A stretch of DNA of 64,000 bases from Flectonema sp. DT1601 (GCA_964019425.1 OZ025820.1:372001-436000), one strand, 5' to 3'; positions 30,557-42,546 are shown, counted from the stretch's first letter. The notes: a model not told the origin generated them from the letters alone. Translations and numbers: made by a program.

Positions 30557-31982
30557 AACGCCGATTAGTGTGAGTGGGGAGACCTCTGTATTTGTTTAAA
30601 TAGAATTTTACTATTAATATTTAAAAACAACCACCGATTAGGTACCTACAACAAGCTTTCTTCTTCACATAAATGTACTTCCGATCTGATTTGAAATAAC
30701 GGAGTTGATACCACAAAACATCACTAAACAGTATGCAGTTGCGAAGACGACCTTTTTTATTGGCCAGCAATGGAAAAGACATCGTTTTTTGTTTTTTTTT
30801 TCCACATTACTTTAGTTTTTTTTTTTTTTTTTTTTTTCCCATTAATCCTCATCTTGTAAAAAAGCCATTACCTTTTTTTTTTTTTTTTTTTAAAAACCCT
30901 TCCCTAAACCAGAAAGGGTCTTGCGCTACTTCGTGAGCATCAAAGTGCTTACGGTTGTACTCTAAAAAAAGAACACAAAATAGCTGTATGGAACCACAAA
31001 AAGAATACTTGGGACAATATCACAATACTGGTGTTAAATTCGCGAAGATAATTTTTTTTTTTTTTTTCAAATAAAACAGCTGAAATAATCCATCAAACCG
31101 CACTAGGTGAGTAGCGGTACTCATTAATTGCCACTCCAGCAAAAAAAAAAAATAAATAAATAAAACAAGGAGAGGCACGAAGGGGGGGAATATAGAAGGG
31201 AGGACAGCGAAAACACCTCTCCCCTTCACTCATGTTATTCATAGTCTAGCGTATTATAACTGGTGCGCACCCTCCATCGAAGGGAACCAAGGAAATGGAA
31301 CAAAGTGGTCAGCCTGTTCAAAAATCAACCTACACACATCACCAATATTGGGTTAGGGTGGTATGTGTGAACTCAACAGGAAATACTGACGAGCTGGGAA
31401 ATGTGAACAGGCAGTTTTTTCTTCTTTTTTTTTTTTTTGTTTACTTCTCCCATTACAAGTCAGAGCTCCCGCTAAGAAACGACTGACCCGCTAAGAGACG
31501 TCAACTAGACATCCGTTTTTTTTTTTTTTTTTTTTTTTTTTTTTCTTCTTCCCTTTGACGGCGAAACATCCCTCTTGAAATCTAAACAAAAAAATCAATA
31601 AATGTGAGAGCTTCATCATGGATGAGATTACACAATTTTTTTTGGCGTTTGATTTTTGTTCAAATATTTCAAATAGAAGTTGCTAATACATTATTTTAAA
31701 AGAAAAAGGACGCAAGCTGCTTAGGTACAGCAGGAGTGTCCTGATATTTAGTTATTGTTATTTGGTTTTTTTTTTTTTTTTTTTTTCCTTCCCCATCTTC
31801 AGGGTATGGCTCTCTCATGTATATCAGATATATAAAAAAAAAAAAAAAAATTAAAAATCATTTAACCGCAGCTGTCAATAGAAAAAAACAAAAGCTTTGG
31901 AAGGGACTGGGGTAGAACAACCATTTGTATAAATAAAATAAATAAAAAATCCCTGCATTGCATACTCTCTTTCATGATGCTG
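30557..31982. other. Gap of 1.4 kb, homopolymer-rich
   Basis: Presumed 3' UTR of the RING gene and leader region of the RRM gene. Many T tracts of 15-28 bases (30817, 30873, 31515, 31769). Short frames at 30733-30936 and 31020-31229 are homopolymer artefacts. No gene seen. Confidence 0.55.
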
Positions 31983-33848
31983 TTACAAAACAGCTCCTGT
32001 GTTGAGAGAAATCGTTGTTCCTTTGCCGCGTTTACCTCGGCGTTTGCCTGTTCTTTGCAGAGCGTTGTCAATCACAGATGGTGTTGTGGGTGAAGTGACT
32101 GCTGTTGACACGGTTGGTTGTGTAGGAATTCTAGCGGGAACACCCCAAGGAGTAATAGGAGATCTAACAACTGGTGACGGAACATGTGCCGCAGCATACC
32201 TCTCTTCATCTTGAATTTCAATTATAGTTTTCCTTTTAATAAGTGGAGCTGCTTCAATAGATGATTCCCATTCCTCATATGAACCATAACACTCAAAGAA
32301 TTCCTCTTCTGTGTACGGCTTACCATCTGATGCATCGATTCTACGAGGTACTGATTCTAGGTCGTTTATGGCGGGAGATTCAGCAGCTGATTGTTGAAAT
32401 AAAAACAACGCTGAGTCACTTCCTCCGCTACTAAGAACACCATCTAACGGATGAGACCCTGGAAGGGAAGGATATGACTCTCGGTCGTTAAGATTTATCG
32501 GCTGATTATCACCATTGTGTTGTTCTGTACCGTCTAGTTTAATCGCAGTGTTTAGAAATCTCTCTTTGTCTCTCACGTTTTGTTGTTTAAGTCTTCGATC
32601 TTCTTGAGCTTTTTCCCTATCGACTTTGGCTTGTCTCTGTCCTCTACGTATCTCCGTTTGATCAACAAAAGCACTCACAGTTCTCTCATCTAATAATCCA
32701 GTTTCATCCAGTGACACATGAGCAATAGCAAAGTGAGTTCCATACGGTAGTTGAGATAATGGTTTAAATCTTTTTAAAGACCATTCATTTTGAGTATAAA
32801 GCTCCAATTCTTCAATCTTAACTTCAAGGAACGGAGGTAAGAAATCAAAAGTAACATCACTTTGTGGATCACCGTCAATGATGAATGACGCTGAGTGGTG
32901 TAGCATTCTCATATTAAAACCTGATAAGTACACATACTGACCGTCTGATGACTGATAGTACAAGAAAGGTGTTGAATTGTCGTCGTCTTGACAAGATTGA
33001 GATGATGTTGATGATGAACTAAACATCTCGTCAGCGATGACCATATCAGAAGTTAACGCTGTTTGTGCTTCTGATGAAACTGTCTCTATTGCTAATTGTA
33101 ATACTTCTCTCTCATCATCGTCACATTCATCTGCTAACAACCTCTTCAACTCATCACCATCACGTTTATACATCATTTCTATCTGTTCTCTCGATAGTGA
33201 GAAATATCTACTAAATCTAGAGCTTTCCTGTTCGCTGTTGGGAGGCTGCTTCTGAACCACATCCATACCGTGATAGCCTAAGAAACTATCTTTTTCCCTT
33301 CTGACAAGTGACAAATGGATTGTATCTCCAACTTTATAATTATGAATAGGAAGCATCATGACTGGTCGTAGAGCAGATACCCTTCCGATAGCAACTTGAC
33401 AAAGTGGACAGCTGACTGTCTTACGTTCTTGTTGCATGCAATTCTTATATTGGAGAAAACAAGGAAGGCAAAAGATGTGTCCGCATTTTGTGATTCGAGC
33501 GCATTTCGGAGGATCAAGGCATATTGGACAGCGATATTCTTCAAGAGATTCCCAAGTGACAACTTGTTGGATACTTTCCCAAGGAACAACTCGAGAACCA
33601 ATACTACAGTTCATCGGATCGGTGTCTCTAATTCCAAGTCTGTAGTTAGAAAGTACGAACTCCTCTTGTCGAGTCATTCGATTTCCCTTTCCACCACTAC
33701 CACTATGTTGGTGATGATGATGGTGGTGGTTGGCGTTACGACTTCTTCCAGCTCCTCTTTCCCTTTCATCCCCAACCGAAAAGTTCAATAAATCTTTATA
33801 CCCCTGTTGATACTTCCTTCCTCCTCCACCTCCAACACGTCTTGACAT
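31983..33848 (-). CDS. RNF10-family RING finger protein
   Basis: Probable E3 ubiquitin ligase of the RNF10/MAG2 family, known elsewhere to monoubiquitinate small ribosomal subunit proteins on stalled ribosomes. The 621 residues begin Gly/His-rich (six His in a row near 42). The family region before the ring (FVLSNYRLGIRDTDPMN...WESIQQVVTWESLEEY) is followed by a C3HC4 ring (CPICLDPPKCARITKCGHIF, then CLPCF, then CPLC) near 106-150, and a second family region with YYQSSDGQYVYLSGFNMRML. The C-terminus is basic (GKRRGKRGKG). Single exon. The same frame stays open about 66 codons upstream without an ATG; AAC-ATA-type text there may be coding or leader. Confidence 0.92.
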   Translation of the reverse strand: MSRRVGGGGGRKYQQGYKDLLNFSVGDERERGAGRSRNANHHHHHHQHSGSGGKGNRMTRQEEFVLSNYRLGIRDTDPMNCSIGSRVVPWESIQQVVTWESLEEYRCPICLDPPKCARITKCGHIFCLPCFLQYKNCMQQERKTVSCPLCQVAIGRVSALRPVMMLPIHNYKVGDTIHLSLVRREKDSFLGYHGMDVVQKQPPNSEQESSRFSRYFSLSREQIEMMYKRDGDELKRLLADECDDDEREVLQLAIETVSSEAQTALTSDMVIADEMFSSSSTSSQSCQDDDNSTPFLYYQSSDGQYVYLSGFNMRMLHHSASFIIDGDPQSDVTFDFLPPFLEVKIEELELYTQNEWSLKRFKPLSQLPYGTHFAIAHVSLDETGLLDERTVSAFVDQTEIRRGQRQAKVDREKAQEDRRLKQQNVRDKERFLNTAIKLDGTEQHNGDNQPINLNDRESYPSLPGSHPLDGVLSSGGSDSALFLFQQSAAESPAINDLESVPRRIDASDGKPYTEEEFFECYGSYEEWESSIEAAPLIKRKTIIEIQDEERYAAAHVPSPVVRSPITPWGVPARIPTQPTVSTAVTSPTTPSVIDNALQRTGKRRGKRGKGTTISLNTGAVL

Positions 33849-34228
33849 TATTCCTTCTTGGTTGAAGTTTCCCGCTTGGTTACTTTGATCTGTTGACGCG
33901 GTGGTCCGCTGTCGTCTGTTTCTCGCAGCTCTGTTTTGTTTTATCCGAAGGTAATCTATTCCCTCGAGTGTTAATATTGAATTGGGTGGCGCGTGAAGTT
34001 TTTCAGAGTTGCATTTTGGTGTATTGTTCTGACAAAGGGAAAAGGTACGACACCTAAATATTTCTACTTACCGACGTGTGAATATTTACTACTCGTGAGC
34101 TGTTCTAAGTTGCATACTAAATTAGAATCGGACGAAATTTTTTTAAAAAAAAAAAAAAAACTTTGGAACAACACAGCAGGAAAGCCCGCTGATGACATGC
34201 CTAAAATCTTAACAACTACAGTGACACC
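33849..34228. other. RNF10 leader region and RNase H2A 3' end
   Basis: A good acceptor (CCCTTTGTCAG) lies about 190 bases before the RNF10 ATG, followed by a three-codon upstream reading frame (ATG CAA CTC TGA). The region is open in frame with RNF10 but has no in-frame ATG. Confidence 0.45.
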
Positions 34229-35131
34229 TTAGAATTTTGATGGTTGCACGAGGAACATTTCCTGGAAGTACTGCCAACGTTTAACTTTTGAAGTTGAGAA
34301 CAACTCCGGTAAGTCCTCACCATTACCATCCCACTCAACAGAAGAACAATATGATGAAGCGATTTCTTTCGCTGGTTGCCAGTCAAACCTTGCAGTCTGA
34401 GGTAGAACAAAAACCTGATGACTGTTACGGCGAAGCCATTTCTTTGTTTCAGAATCACCAGGATATCCACATCCGCATGGTCCGGTTTTCTGTTTTGTGA
34501 TTACTGCAACTCCGTTTTCTCGAGTCTGCTTTGCGCAGATTGATGCGCCAGATGTGACTGGGAAAGTCGCATCAGCCTTCTTTCTCACAACAATCAGAAC
34601 GTCTGGGAAGAATGCCTGAAATTTTCGCTGGTGAGAATCTTGTGGACCAACAACATCAATAAATGCTGCTCGAAGTTTTTTTCCTTTTTCTTCAACTCTT
34701 TTTTTAATACGAGAGATCAACTCCATCCCAGCATTGTGAGATATTTTATTAAGTGATATGGCTGAGCGGGCTAACTGTTGGTTACTAATCTCATTAGCTG
34801 TAATATTTCTAACTTCATAAATGATCGATTCACCTGTAGAGTCTTCCTTAACAATGTTATCAAACATATGCTCACGTTTCTCTGGAGCTAAAACCTTCGA
34901 GTCCATAAAGCCGTACTCAACTAACTTTGTGTGGTCTCCTATTCTACAACCCATTGAGCCGTAGACCATGTCACCAACTACTGGACCTCTTCCAGCTTCA
35001 TCGACGCCCATAATCCAGTCATCGTCAGCCCAGTTCATTGCCTTCCTGACGTCTTCCATTACAAATTTTTGTTCCCAATTCCATCCGTCGTCTTCTCTTA
35101 TGTTTTTCGGTCTTTTTATTACCGGAGGCAT
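34229..35131 (-). CDS. RNASEH2A: Ribonuclease H2 subunit A
   Basis: Catalytic subunit of type 2 RNase H, which cuts the RNA strand of RNA-DNA hybrids and starts removal of single ribonucleotides from DNA; nuclear. The 300 residues contain the Asp-Glu active-site pair in GVDEAGRGPVVG, the DSKVL motif, the third carboxylate in AFIDVVGPQ and the fourth in KADATFPVTSGASICAK. The Tyr-Pro-Gly-Asp motif (GCGYPGDSETKKWL) and the C-terminal RFDWQPAKEI match eukaryotic RNase H2A. The length is normal for the family. Single exon. CTCAG 19 bases upstream of the ATG is the leader acceptor. Confidence 0.95.
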   Translation of the reverse strand: MPPVIKRPKNIREDDGWNWEQKFVMEDVRKAMNWADDDWIMGVDEAGRGPVVGDMVYGSMGCRIGDHTKLVEYGFMDSKVLAPEKREHMFDNIVKEDSTGESIIYEVRNITANEISNQQLARSAISLNKISHNAGMELISRIKKRVEEKGKKLRAAFIDVVGPQDSHQRKFQAFFPDVLIVVRKKADATFPVTSGASICAKQTRENGVAVITKQKTGPCGCGYPGDSETKKWLRRNSHQVFVLPQTARFDWQPAKEIASSYCSSVEWDGNGEDLPELFSTSKVKRWQYFQEMFLVQPSKF

Positions 35132-35218
35132 TTTATTTTAAAAAAAGAATCTGAGAAATTTTTGAATTTATTTATTTATTTATTTTTTTTTGTATGAATT
35201 GTTACACTAAAAAAGGAT

Positions 35219-35251
<33 letters not shown>

Positions 35252-36265
35252 AACATCCGCGAATTCCCTTAAAACGACACAACGGACCATATTGAGTAGT
35301 AGCTGAAGTAGAGATAAGATAAGACTAGAGCTAGCTCTGTGCGCCATGTGGAAGAAACGCTACCAAAAACTGACATCATCATCGGCGTTATTTTGTCTTT
35401 CCTTTCTTTCTTCTTTTTTTTTTTTTTGGTACCACAAAGGAGTAATATTTGAATTAAAAAAAAAAAATATAAAAAAGAATATCGCCATCGTTGCTTCAAG
35501 ACGATTTTTGTCTATTTTCAATTATTTCTTTTTTTTCCTCCCCTCAACAGAAAGCCACAGAACATTTTTTTTTTTTTTTAGAACCAGTGATTAACCAAGA
35601 GGCAAACAGAGGTTTCTGAAAAGATCGCAGGTACAAAGGGACTTTCACAAAAAGTGTCGTAAAACCTGCAACTTTATAGCAGCAAATAATGGGGTGAAGT
35701 CTCTCAAGGTAAAACACGCAACTCAATCAAGAGACCCGCGAGCTCCTCACACTGAGGAATGAAACAGGGGAAAAAAAAAAAAATCCATCTTGACTGTTAA
35801 TTTATTACAAAGATTTCTTTAAATATTTGTTTACCAGGAAGAGGAAGAAAAAGGAAGAAGAAGAAGAAAAAAAAAACGGACATCTGTGGCTCTCTAATTC
35901 CATTTAATTCACAAGTTGCTACAAACATCAAACATACAACAGTTGTATTCTTTCCCCTCCCAAAAAAAAAGAAAAGAAAAAAAAAAAAGCCGTCTACAAG
36001 GAAAATCATTTCACATTGAGTATAAAAATTCTAAAAAAAAAAAACAGCCACTAAAGATTAACACATTTCAAGCACGGCAGGTAAACAAAAAATAAGTAAC
36101 AACCATATAATTCTATTAGGAGCATACAAGACGAGAAAGGGAGAAGGAAAAAAAGGGGGAAAAAAAAAATAAGATTCAATTTCACAAAAACAAATAACAA
36201 CAATTATAAAAAAAACATCGATCTAACAAAAAAAAAAAAACAATTTTTTTTTCTAAATAAATATT
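35132..36265. other. Gap of 1.1 kb
   Basis: Presumed 3' UTR of the coiled-coil gene and RNase H2A splice region. Contains A30 near 35221 and a short TTTA microsatellite near 35168. No credible gene; Phe- and Lys-rich frames at 35269-36009 are homopolymer artefacts. Confidence 0.55.
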
Positions 36266-39200
36266 TCAAATCGTCCTACTCAACAGTGACAATCCTCTGA
36301 GATTGGTTCCCTCACATAAAGCTTGAATACCAGTTCCAGGTATTGAGAAGTAATCACTACTTGGAGGGTCAACAGTATCTGACTCAGCATAAATAGAAAG
36401 CGAAGGACTCTCACTTAGAGTATGAGGCTGGAGGTTGACATCACCATTTGAGATTGTTTCAAGCAACACATCTGTCGGTTGAGGACTCCCACAATCGGTG
36501 ATAACATTATTAAGGGAAAGGTTATCCAAGTCACCGACTGTAACACCGACTGCATTATCATCAATGAGAGGATCGCGTTCTATTTGAACGGCCTTTTCAA
36601 GAGCAGTAAAACTCTCAACAGAAAGACTGTTATGAAACTGATGATTTCCTTCTAAAGGATCGTCAATGGGTGTTGATACTGGGGTTGATGCACACGTCCC
36701 AAATTCAGAATCTGAATCAGCCATCAGAGGTCTCGTCTGTTTTGATGATCGATCGCTTCTCTCAAACACATCTCTAACTGGTGGTGCTGCAGGTGGATTT
36801 GGACTCATCCCCAACGGTACAACTGATTCTCCATCAACATCAACCATCAACATCTTTTCTAATTGTCCACAGCGAGTAGCAAATGTCACGGCATCGCGCT
36901 GAGCATCTTCACAGTCTTGTGTTATCTTGTTATTCTCAACGAATAGATGAGCTATTTTTCTTTTAAGTTCGTCTTCTGTTTCTGATGTTTGCCTCAAGTG
37001 GTATTCAAGCTGATTAAATGAATTAGAAAGCTGATCAAACTGTTGTTGTTTTTTAACCAACTCAACCCGAGACGATAAGATCTGTTGTTCCATTATCTCA
37101 ATTGCTGTTGCAGCAGTAGTGGCAGTCTCTGATTCTCTTTCAAGGAACTCAAGCTTCGCAGTGAGTGTCTCGGCGTATATGTCTTGTTCGATTATTTGGC
37201 TGGGGGTTGCTCCTGAAGTCGCCTGCGATAACTTATTAGTCAGTGTCTCTACCTTTCCTAACGCTTTCAGCTCGTTTTCTTCTTTTTCGCGAATGGTTGC
37301 CTCACGCTCTTTAATAGTTTCCTTCGCCGACTTAGAATCGTCTCTCATTTTTAGGTATTCCTCTTCCCAAGATTCAGCTTCTTTCTGGAGTTCTAACGCG
37401 TTGGTTTCACTGTTGAATTTAAGCTGATCTATTTCATTTTCTAAATGTGCGATGTGTAGTTCTCGTTTGCTGCAAGCATCATCATTCTCTTCAGCTAATT
37501 TTTTATAATTGTAAGCTCGTCGTTCTTCCTTTACGAGATTATTCTTTGCCGTGACTAAACAACTTTCCATTTCTTGGACTATTTCTTCGGTGCGAGTCGC
37601 AGTTTCGATTTCACGAGTGCAAAAGTTGAGGTGTTCGGACATGAAATACTCTTCCCTGATTTCCGTTTCTTCAATTTTAGCAGCCAGTTTTGTTTTTAAC
37701 AATTCATTTTCTTCCTTTAATTCAACAGAATCAGAAACCGTCGTCGTGACAGGCTGTTGCTGTTCTCGATGTTGTTTTAACGCGTCTTCACTTTTTCTTA
37801 TTTGCTGGTCTCTAAAACGGATATCTTCTTTCAGTTGAGAGACTTCAGTGTCTCGGATGGCATCGAATCCTTTTAGAGTTTCATATTGCTCAAGGGTTTC
37901 GTTGTATTGAGTTTGTAATTCTTTTTTTTGTAACTCAAAGTGAGTCATCTGTCTACTCCAGTCGTCAGATGATTTTTTCAGTTCATCTTCTGCTGACACT
38001 GCTCGTTCAGTTTGACTGCAGCATTGCTTCTCAAGTTCCGCATTGAGTCCTGTCAAATTATTGATTTTAGTATCTTGTGAAGTTTGTTGATCTTCTTGTT
38101 TTCTTAGAACTGATGATAAATCTAATTCCTTTTGTTTTATTGATTGTTGGAGTTCCTGAACTTGAGACGCTAACTCACTTGAATGAACTGCGTCTGATGT
38201 TAGGGTTGCTATTTGTTGAAGACAGTTTTGCAATTCGGTTTCAGCTCTCTCTAACTTATCAGTTTGAACGGTAAGCAGTTGACTCTTCTCTTCAGCTGCT
38301 AACAACTTCGCATTGCAAGCCTCAAACTCTGCCCCTACACGCAATAGGTTTTCATTTGTTGTTTTCTGCTCAGCTGTTGCCGATTCAAGTTCGATTCTCA
38401 GAGTTGCTACTTTTTCAGTTTGCAAATCTAGATTCGTCTTCATGCTACTCGAATCTGACAACTCGGTTTTCAATTTTAAAACTTCCTCAGTCGCTGTATT
38501 CAGTTCAGTGGCGCACTCATCTAATTTTGATGTGAGGATCGTTACCTTTTCTTTTTGTAAATTCAGATCTACTTGAATGTCGTTAGAGTTTAACAATTCA
38601 TCTTTTAGAGTTAAAGTTTCAGTAGTCGCCAGTTGAAGTTTTGATGAACAATCGTCCAGTTCTGATGTTAGTGAGGCCACCTTCTCACTTTGGACTGTAG
38701 TAGTTTCTGATAAGGTTGATATTTCTGCTGTTGCAGAAACTACTTTCCTGGCGTACTCCTCAAGTTCTAACTCAACGCTTGCGAGTTTTTCAGATTTAAG
38801 AATCAAATCAGAATTAAGTTTTTTCAATACCTCCGACGACTCAGTTTCGTGTTTTGCCAATTTCTGTTCAAGGATATTGATTTGATCACTTTTACAAGTC
38901 AGTTGGCTATTTGATTCCTCGACAGCTGATTCTAATTGAACTTTGAGGTTTGAAATGGTATTTAATTTGTTTGTTGCGGATATGTAGTCCTCTTCAAGTT
39001 GTTGAATTTGTTTATCTTTTTCCATCGTTGTCGCAATTTCACCACTTTCAAAGAGTCCCAACCTTTCTTTCAAACTGTCGATTTGTGATTTATCTTCCAA
39101 TGTAGTTTTAGTTAAATCATCGATGGAATTTTTTTTGAGTTGAAGTTCGTTATTCATTAATCTATGTTGTTCTTCTAGAGAGTTGTGAGTTTCTACTAAA

Positions 39201-40961
39201 TGTTGATGTTCAGTAGTGTTGTAATTGATTTGTTGTTGGAGTTCATTATTTTGTTTGGTAAGGTTGTCGCAGTTTTCTGTTGTTTGGTTGTATAATTTCT
39301 CTTTAGCTGAAAGCTCCTCATTCAATGAAATTATTTCCGACTCTCTTTGAGATATCGTAATAACGAGGAGAGACTTGTTGGCGATTTCTTCTTCCAGTGT
39401 TTGGATACGTTCTAAATAATTTTGTTCTGACTTCTCATGTCGAACTCTAATTTCTCTCAAATCGCTTATTTCTTTTTCCTTATCAGAAACTGTCGTTTCC
39501 ATTATCGTGAGAACTTCCTCTTTCTCGATTCGGATTGCGGCTTCTTTTCTTTCGGAACCTTCTAATAATTCCTTCAGTGTCTGTATTTCAGAATCATTTC
39601 GTGTGTTTCGAAGCTTGGTTTCCCGAGCAGACTGCAATTGAGATTCCAGATCTTTAATTTGTTTACTTTTCATAACAGACTCCTCAGTAAGTGTTTGTTG
39701 CTCATTTCGAAGATTATCAAGTCCAGAAAGTTTCGATAACATCATAGTGTTGGTGTCTGTGAGATGACTATTTTCTTCGTTTAGTTTTTGATGTTCTCTA
39801 CGAAATTTCATTGATGAACTTCGTTCTTCATGAAGCTCTGATTGCAATGATGTTATCTTGTCTTGAGATGAGACAACCTTCGCCTGCAATGATAATATTT
39901 CATTACGAAGTTTAGTTGAGGAACTTCTCTCAGTTTCATACGATTCATTCTTCAACACTCGCAACTCTTCTTTAAGTTGATTCACCTCTCCTTGAAGAAC
40001 AGAATTCGTCTCTTTGACATTAACTAAGTCTGGACCTCCTACTCGGTTTGCATGAGCGCTTGAGGCTCTCTTTTTTGCCAGGGTTCGATCCTCTGCAGCT
40101 AGTCTTTTTGATGCGTCTTTTGCAATTTCAATCTCAGACTCAAGAGTCGATACTCTATTTTGATAAATTCTTCTATCAGTTTCCCACGGTGTACCAGACC
40201 CTGTGATGTCACTACGATCAAGCCTCATGTTACCTCTAGGAGTTGGTAGTTTGTTGTGTGACTTCAGATCAATTGGTGATGCCTGAAGTGATATGGAGGT
40301 CGGTTGCAGAGTTGCTGTTGGCAACGACCGACCACCTGAAGACGCAGGAAAAGATGAACTTCTTCCGATGTTAGTAGCAGTCGATCTAATTGGGATCCTT
40401 GGAGACACTGCTGGAGGTAACAATCTATCTCGAAGTTGAGATAATTTACCGATCGATTCTTTTTTTTCATTTGGAGGTGGTGGAGGTGGTGACATTGGTG
40501 TGATACCTCCTCCAGAAGTATTCGCACTTCGTCTTAACGCATCTGTACATGCACTTCCAACTTCTGCCCCTGCAGCTAATGATGACCTAAACCTATCAGC
40601 GGGTGTGCCCACGTCTTTTGTTGGATTGATCGTAGCAGTTGAGGATAAAGGACGATATCTGTTTGTTTGGTTGTTTTTTTTCCCTCCAAAAAACCATCCT
40701 AAACCACATCATAAATAGTAGTAGTCATACCTGATATCCGGTCGCGGTGGAGTCCTAAAAGATAAGTCAGTTCTAGTGGGTTGATATCTGATTATTTTTT
40801 ATATGTTTTTTTTTTTTTTTTTTTTTTTTTTCACTAAGACACGATTAATGGCAAGAAATAATAAAACATCATTCATACCTGAGAGGAGTAGTTTTACCTC
40901 GCAATGAATATCCATCAGAGACAGCAGGGCTGAGTGGGCCCTTCCCTGGAGCCCATGACAT
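36266..40961 (-). CDS. Giant coiled-coil protein, 1499 residues
   Basis: Three exons (40879-40961, 40731-40754, 36266-40658) sum to exactly 1500 codons. Exon 2 is a 24-base microexon. The joined N-terminus reads MSWAPGKGPLSP...TTPLRTPPRPDIRYRPLS, a Pro/Arg-rich tail typical of microtubule- or scaffold-binding ends. A Ser/Pro-rich zone with PPPPPP follows. From about residue 190 to 1320 it is almost pure coiled coil with many E/Q/K heptads (SLQAKVVSSQDKITSLQSEL, EKVATLRIELESAT). The C-terminus is acidic with SDSEFGT and DPPSSDYFSIPG. Likely a cytoskeletal, basal-body or Golgi scaffold; no family assigned. The start ATG lies 14 bases after TACTAAAG. Introns are 124 and 72 bases. Confidence 0.85.
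40731..40754 (-). other. 24-base microexon of the coiled-coil gene
   Basis: GACTCCACCGCGACCGGATA and four more bases, flanked by CTTTTAG on its 5' side and GTATGA on its 3' side. It encodes TPPRPDI and restores frame between a phase-2 donor and a phase-2 acceptor. Confidence 0.75.
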
Positions 40962-41061
40962 CCCAATTGACTTTTCTTTAGTAAAAAAAAAAAAATAATA
41001 AAATAATAATCACCAACATCTGACACACACAAAGTACCGTACGTAATCGCGTGCATTGCGG

Positions 41062-41094
<33 letters not shown>

Positions 41095-41388
41095 TAAGCA
41101 GGCATATTAGGTAAATACAAATGTAAAAAAACTTCTTCAGCTCGGAGTTTTTTTTAAAAACTTTTTTTTTTTTTCCCTTTCTTTTTTTTTTTTTATCATA
41201 ACTTGTTAAAAATGGTAGGTTTGTTATTTATTTCACCAGACAGGTATTAAACAAGGTTAGGTATGCATTTTTTGTACTGGCTGCATGGCACGTCTACACA
41301 GGGGGTCCACTTGGTGTCATCTTTACCTTTTAAAAAAAAAAAGTGGTCGCAATTTCTGTTTTTCAGAAGCAGGATCAGTCTGCTTTGG
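40962..41388. other. Gap before the phosphatase stop
   Basis: Leader region of the coiled-coil gene and 3' UTR of the phosphatase gene, with an A31 tract near 41061. No gene seen. Confidence 0.55.
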
Positions 41389-42546
41389 TCAGACATTCTC
41401 AGTGTCAGTCTTTTTTTGAAGTCCTAATTTTCTACGAGGAGAGAGTACGAGTAACCACCACGCAGTACCAGCAATAGTCACGATTACAATGATTACCAAC
41501 AGATTGCTGTTCGCCGCCTTAACAGCTCCGACAGGAGGGTCGGTTGTGAAACCTGCTCGTTGGTTAGATTCCATTTTCTTATTCAAAGCTTGCTTCACAT
41601 TCTCATGAATACCGCGAGTCTTATTAGCATATGGTATCGACAGTGCTTTTGTTGCTGATAGAGGTGGTTGTGTCACACGGATAGGTCCAACCTGTCTCCA
41701 TCCTTGCATGTTACCATTGCTATCTTCAGTTATTTCTAAATAAGTTTGCCAACCTCCACCAGCATAGTAAGAAGAAGAATAGACGTCAATGGCTGCCAGT
41801 TGATTTTCACACAACAGAGCCATTCTACCTCCCATCTGAGCAGTGTGTCCAATCACCATTCGGTTGATTGTCTTTCCCTCTGCCTTTGACAGAGCTTCTA
41901 ACGATTCACGTAATGGAATACAGTTTCCTTTCAAAGCGTTCATGATTATTTCACGTGTCCATACGGGACCGTCATTCATGAGGATTGGGGCATCCAAATT
42001 GTGATAGAGACCTTCGGTTCCGAGTTTGTTGATTTTTGTGATTCCTTCTACTGCGAATTGTTTAAGTAAACCACCATGAGTAAATAAAGTCGATCCTTTA
42101 TTTATAACAAGTGGTAAAGATCTAATAAACTTTCCGTAGTGACCGGATTCTGAAAATTCTTGTGCTCTGATTTCTCGATTTCCATGTGAGCGTAAGTCTC
42201 TTTCATCTACGAATGTCCAATCGCCTTTTAGATTCATGATCTCGTGATTTCCAATCACGTTGAGGAGTTCTCCCCCTGCTTGTTGTGCTTTGATACGTAA
42301 ATCAATCATTAAGTCTATAATGCCATGGCCATCAGGACCTCTGTCTACCATGTCACCAACTTGTATTACTGTGGTTCTTCCGCCTATCCAGTTGGAGTCA
42401 TCGTCAATAATTTTTGCCATCTTTAGTATCCCGATCGCGTTACTTATATCTCCGTGTAGGTCTCCTATTGCAATTATCTTACTATCACATCCTGCTATCG
42501 ATAGCAGTGTGATGCATGCGATTATTAAATCAAAAAAATGTGTCAT
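41389..42546 (-). CDS. Shewanella-like metallophosphatase, membrane-anchored
   Basis: PPP-type serine/threonine or tyrosine phosphatase of the bacterial-like SLP branch, found in plants, kinetoplastids and other protists but not animals. The 385 residues start with a signal peptide (FFDLIIACITLLSIAGCDS). The metal motifs are complete: GDLHGD, GDMVDRG, GNHEIMNL, FTHGG and IGHTAQMGG. A single membrane span (NLLVIIVIVTIAGTAWWLLVL) lies near the C-terminus with a short basic tail, so the enzyme should face the lumen or exterior. Single exon. A T8 tract and CAG lie 15 bases before the ATG; the leader starts with a five-codon upstream reading frame that overlaps the start. Confidence 0.93.
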   Translation of the reverse strand: MTHFFDLIIACITLLSIAGCDSKIIAIGDLHGDISNAIGILKMAKIIDDDSNWIGGRTTVIQVGDMVDRGPDGHGIIDLMIDLRIKAQQAGGELLNVIGNHEIMNLKGDWTFVDERDLRSHGNREIRAQEFSESGHYGKFIRSLPLVINKGSTLFTHGGLLKQFAVEGITKINKLGTEGLYHNLDAPILMNDGPVWTREIIMNALKGNCIPLRESLEALSKAEGKTINRMVIGHTAQMGGRMALLCENQLAAIDVYSSSYYAGGGWQTYLEITEDSNGNMQGWRQVGPIRVTQPPLSATKALSIPYANKTRGIHENVKQALNKKMESNQRAGFTTDPPVGAVKAANSNLLVIIVIVTIAGTAWWLLVLSPRRKLGLQKKTDTENV

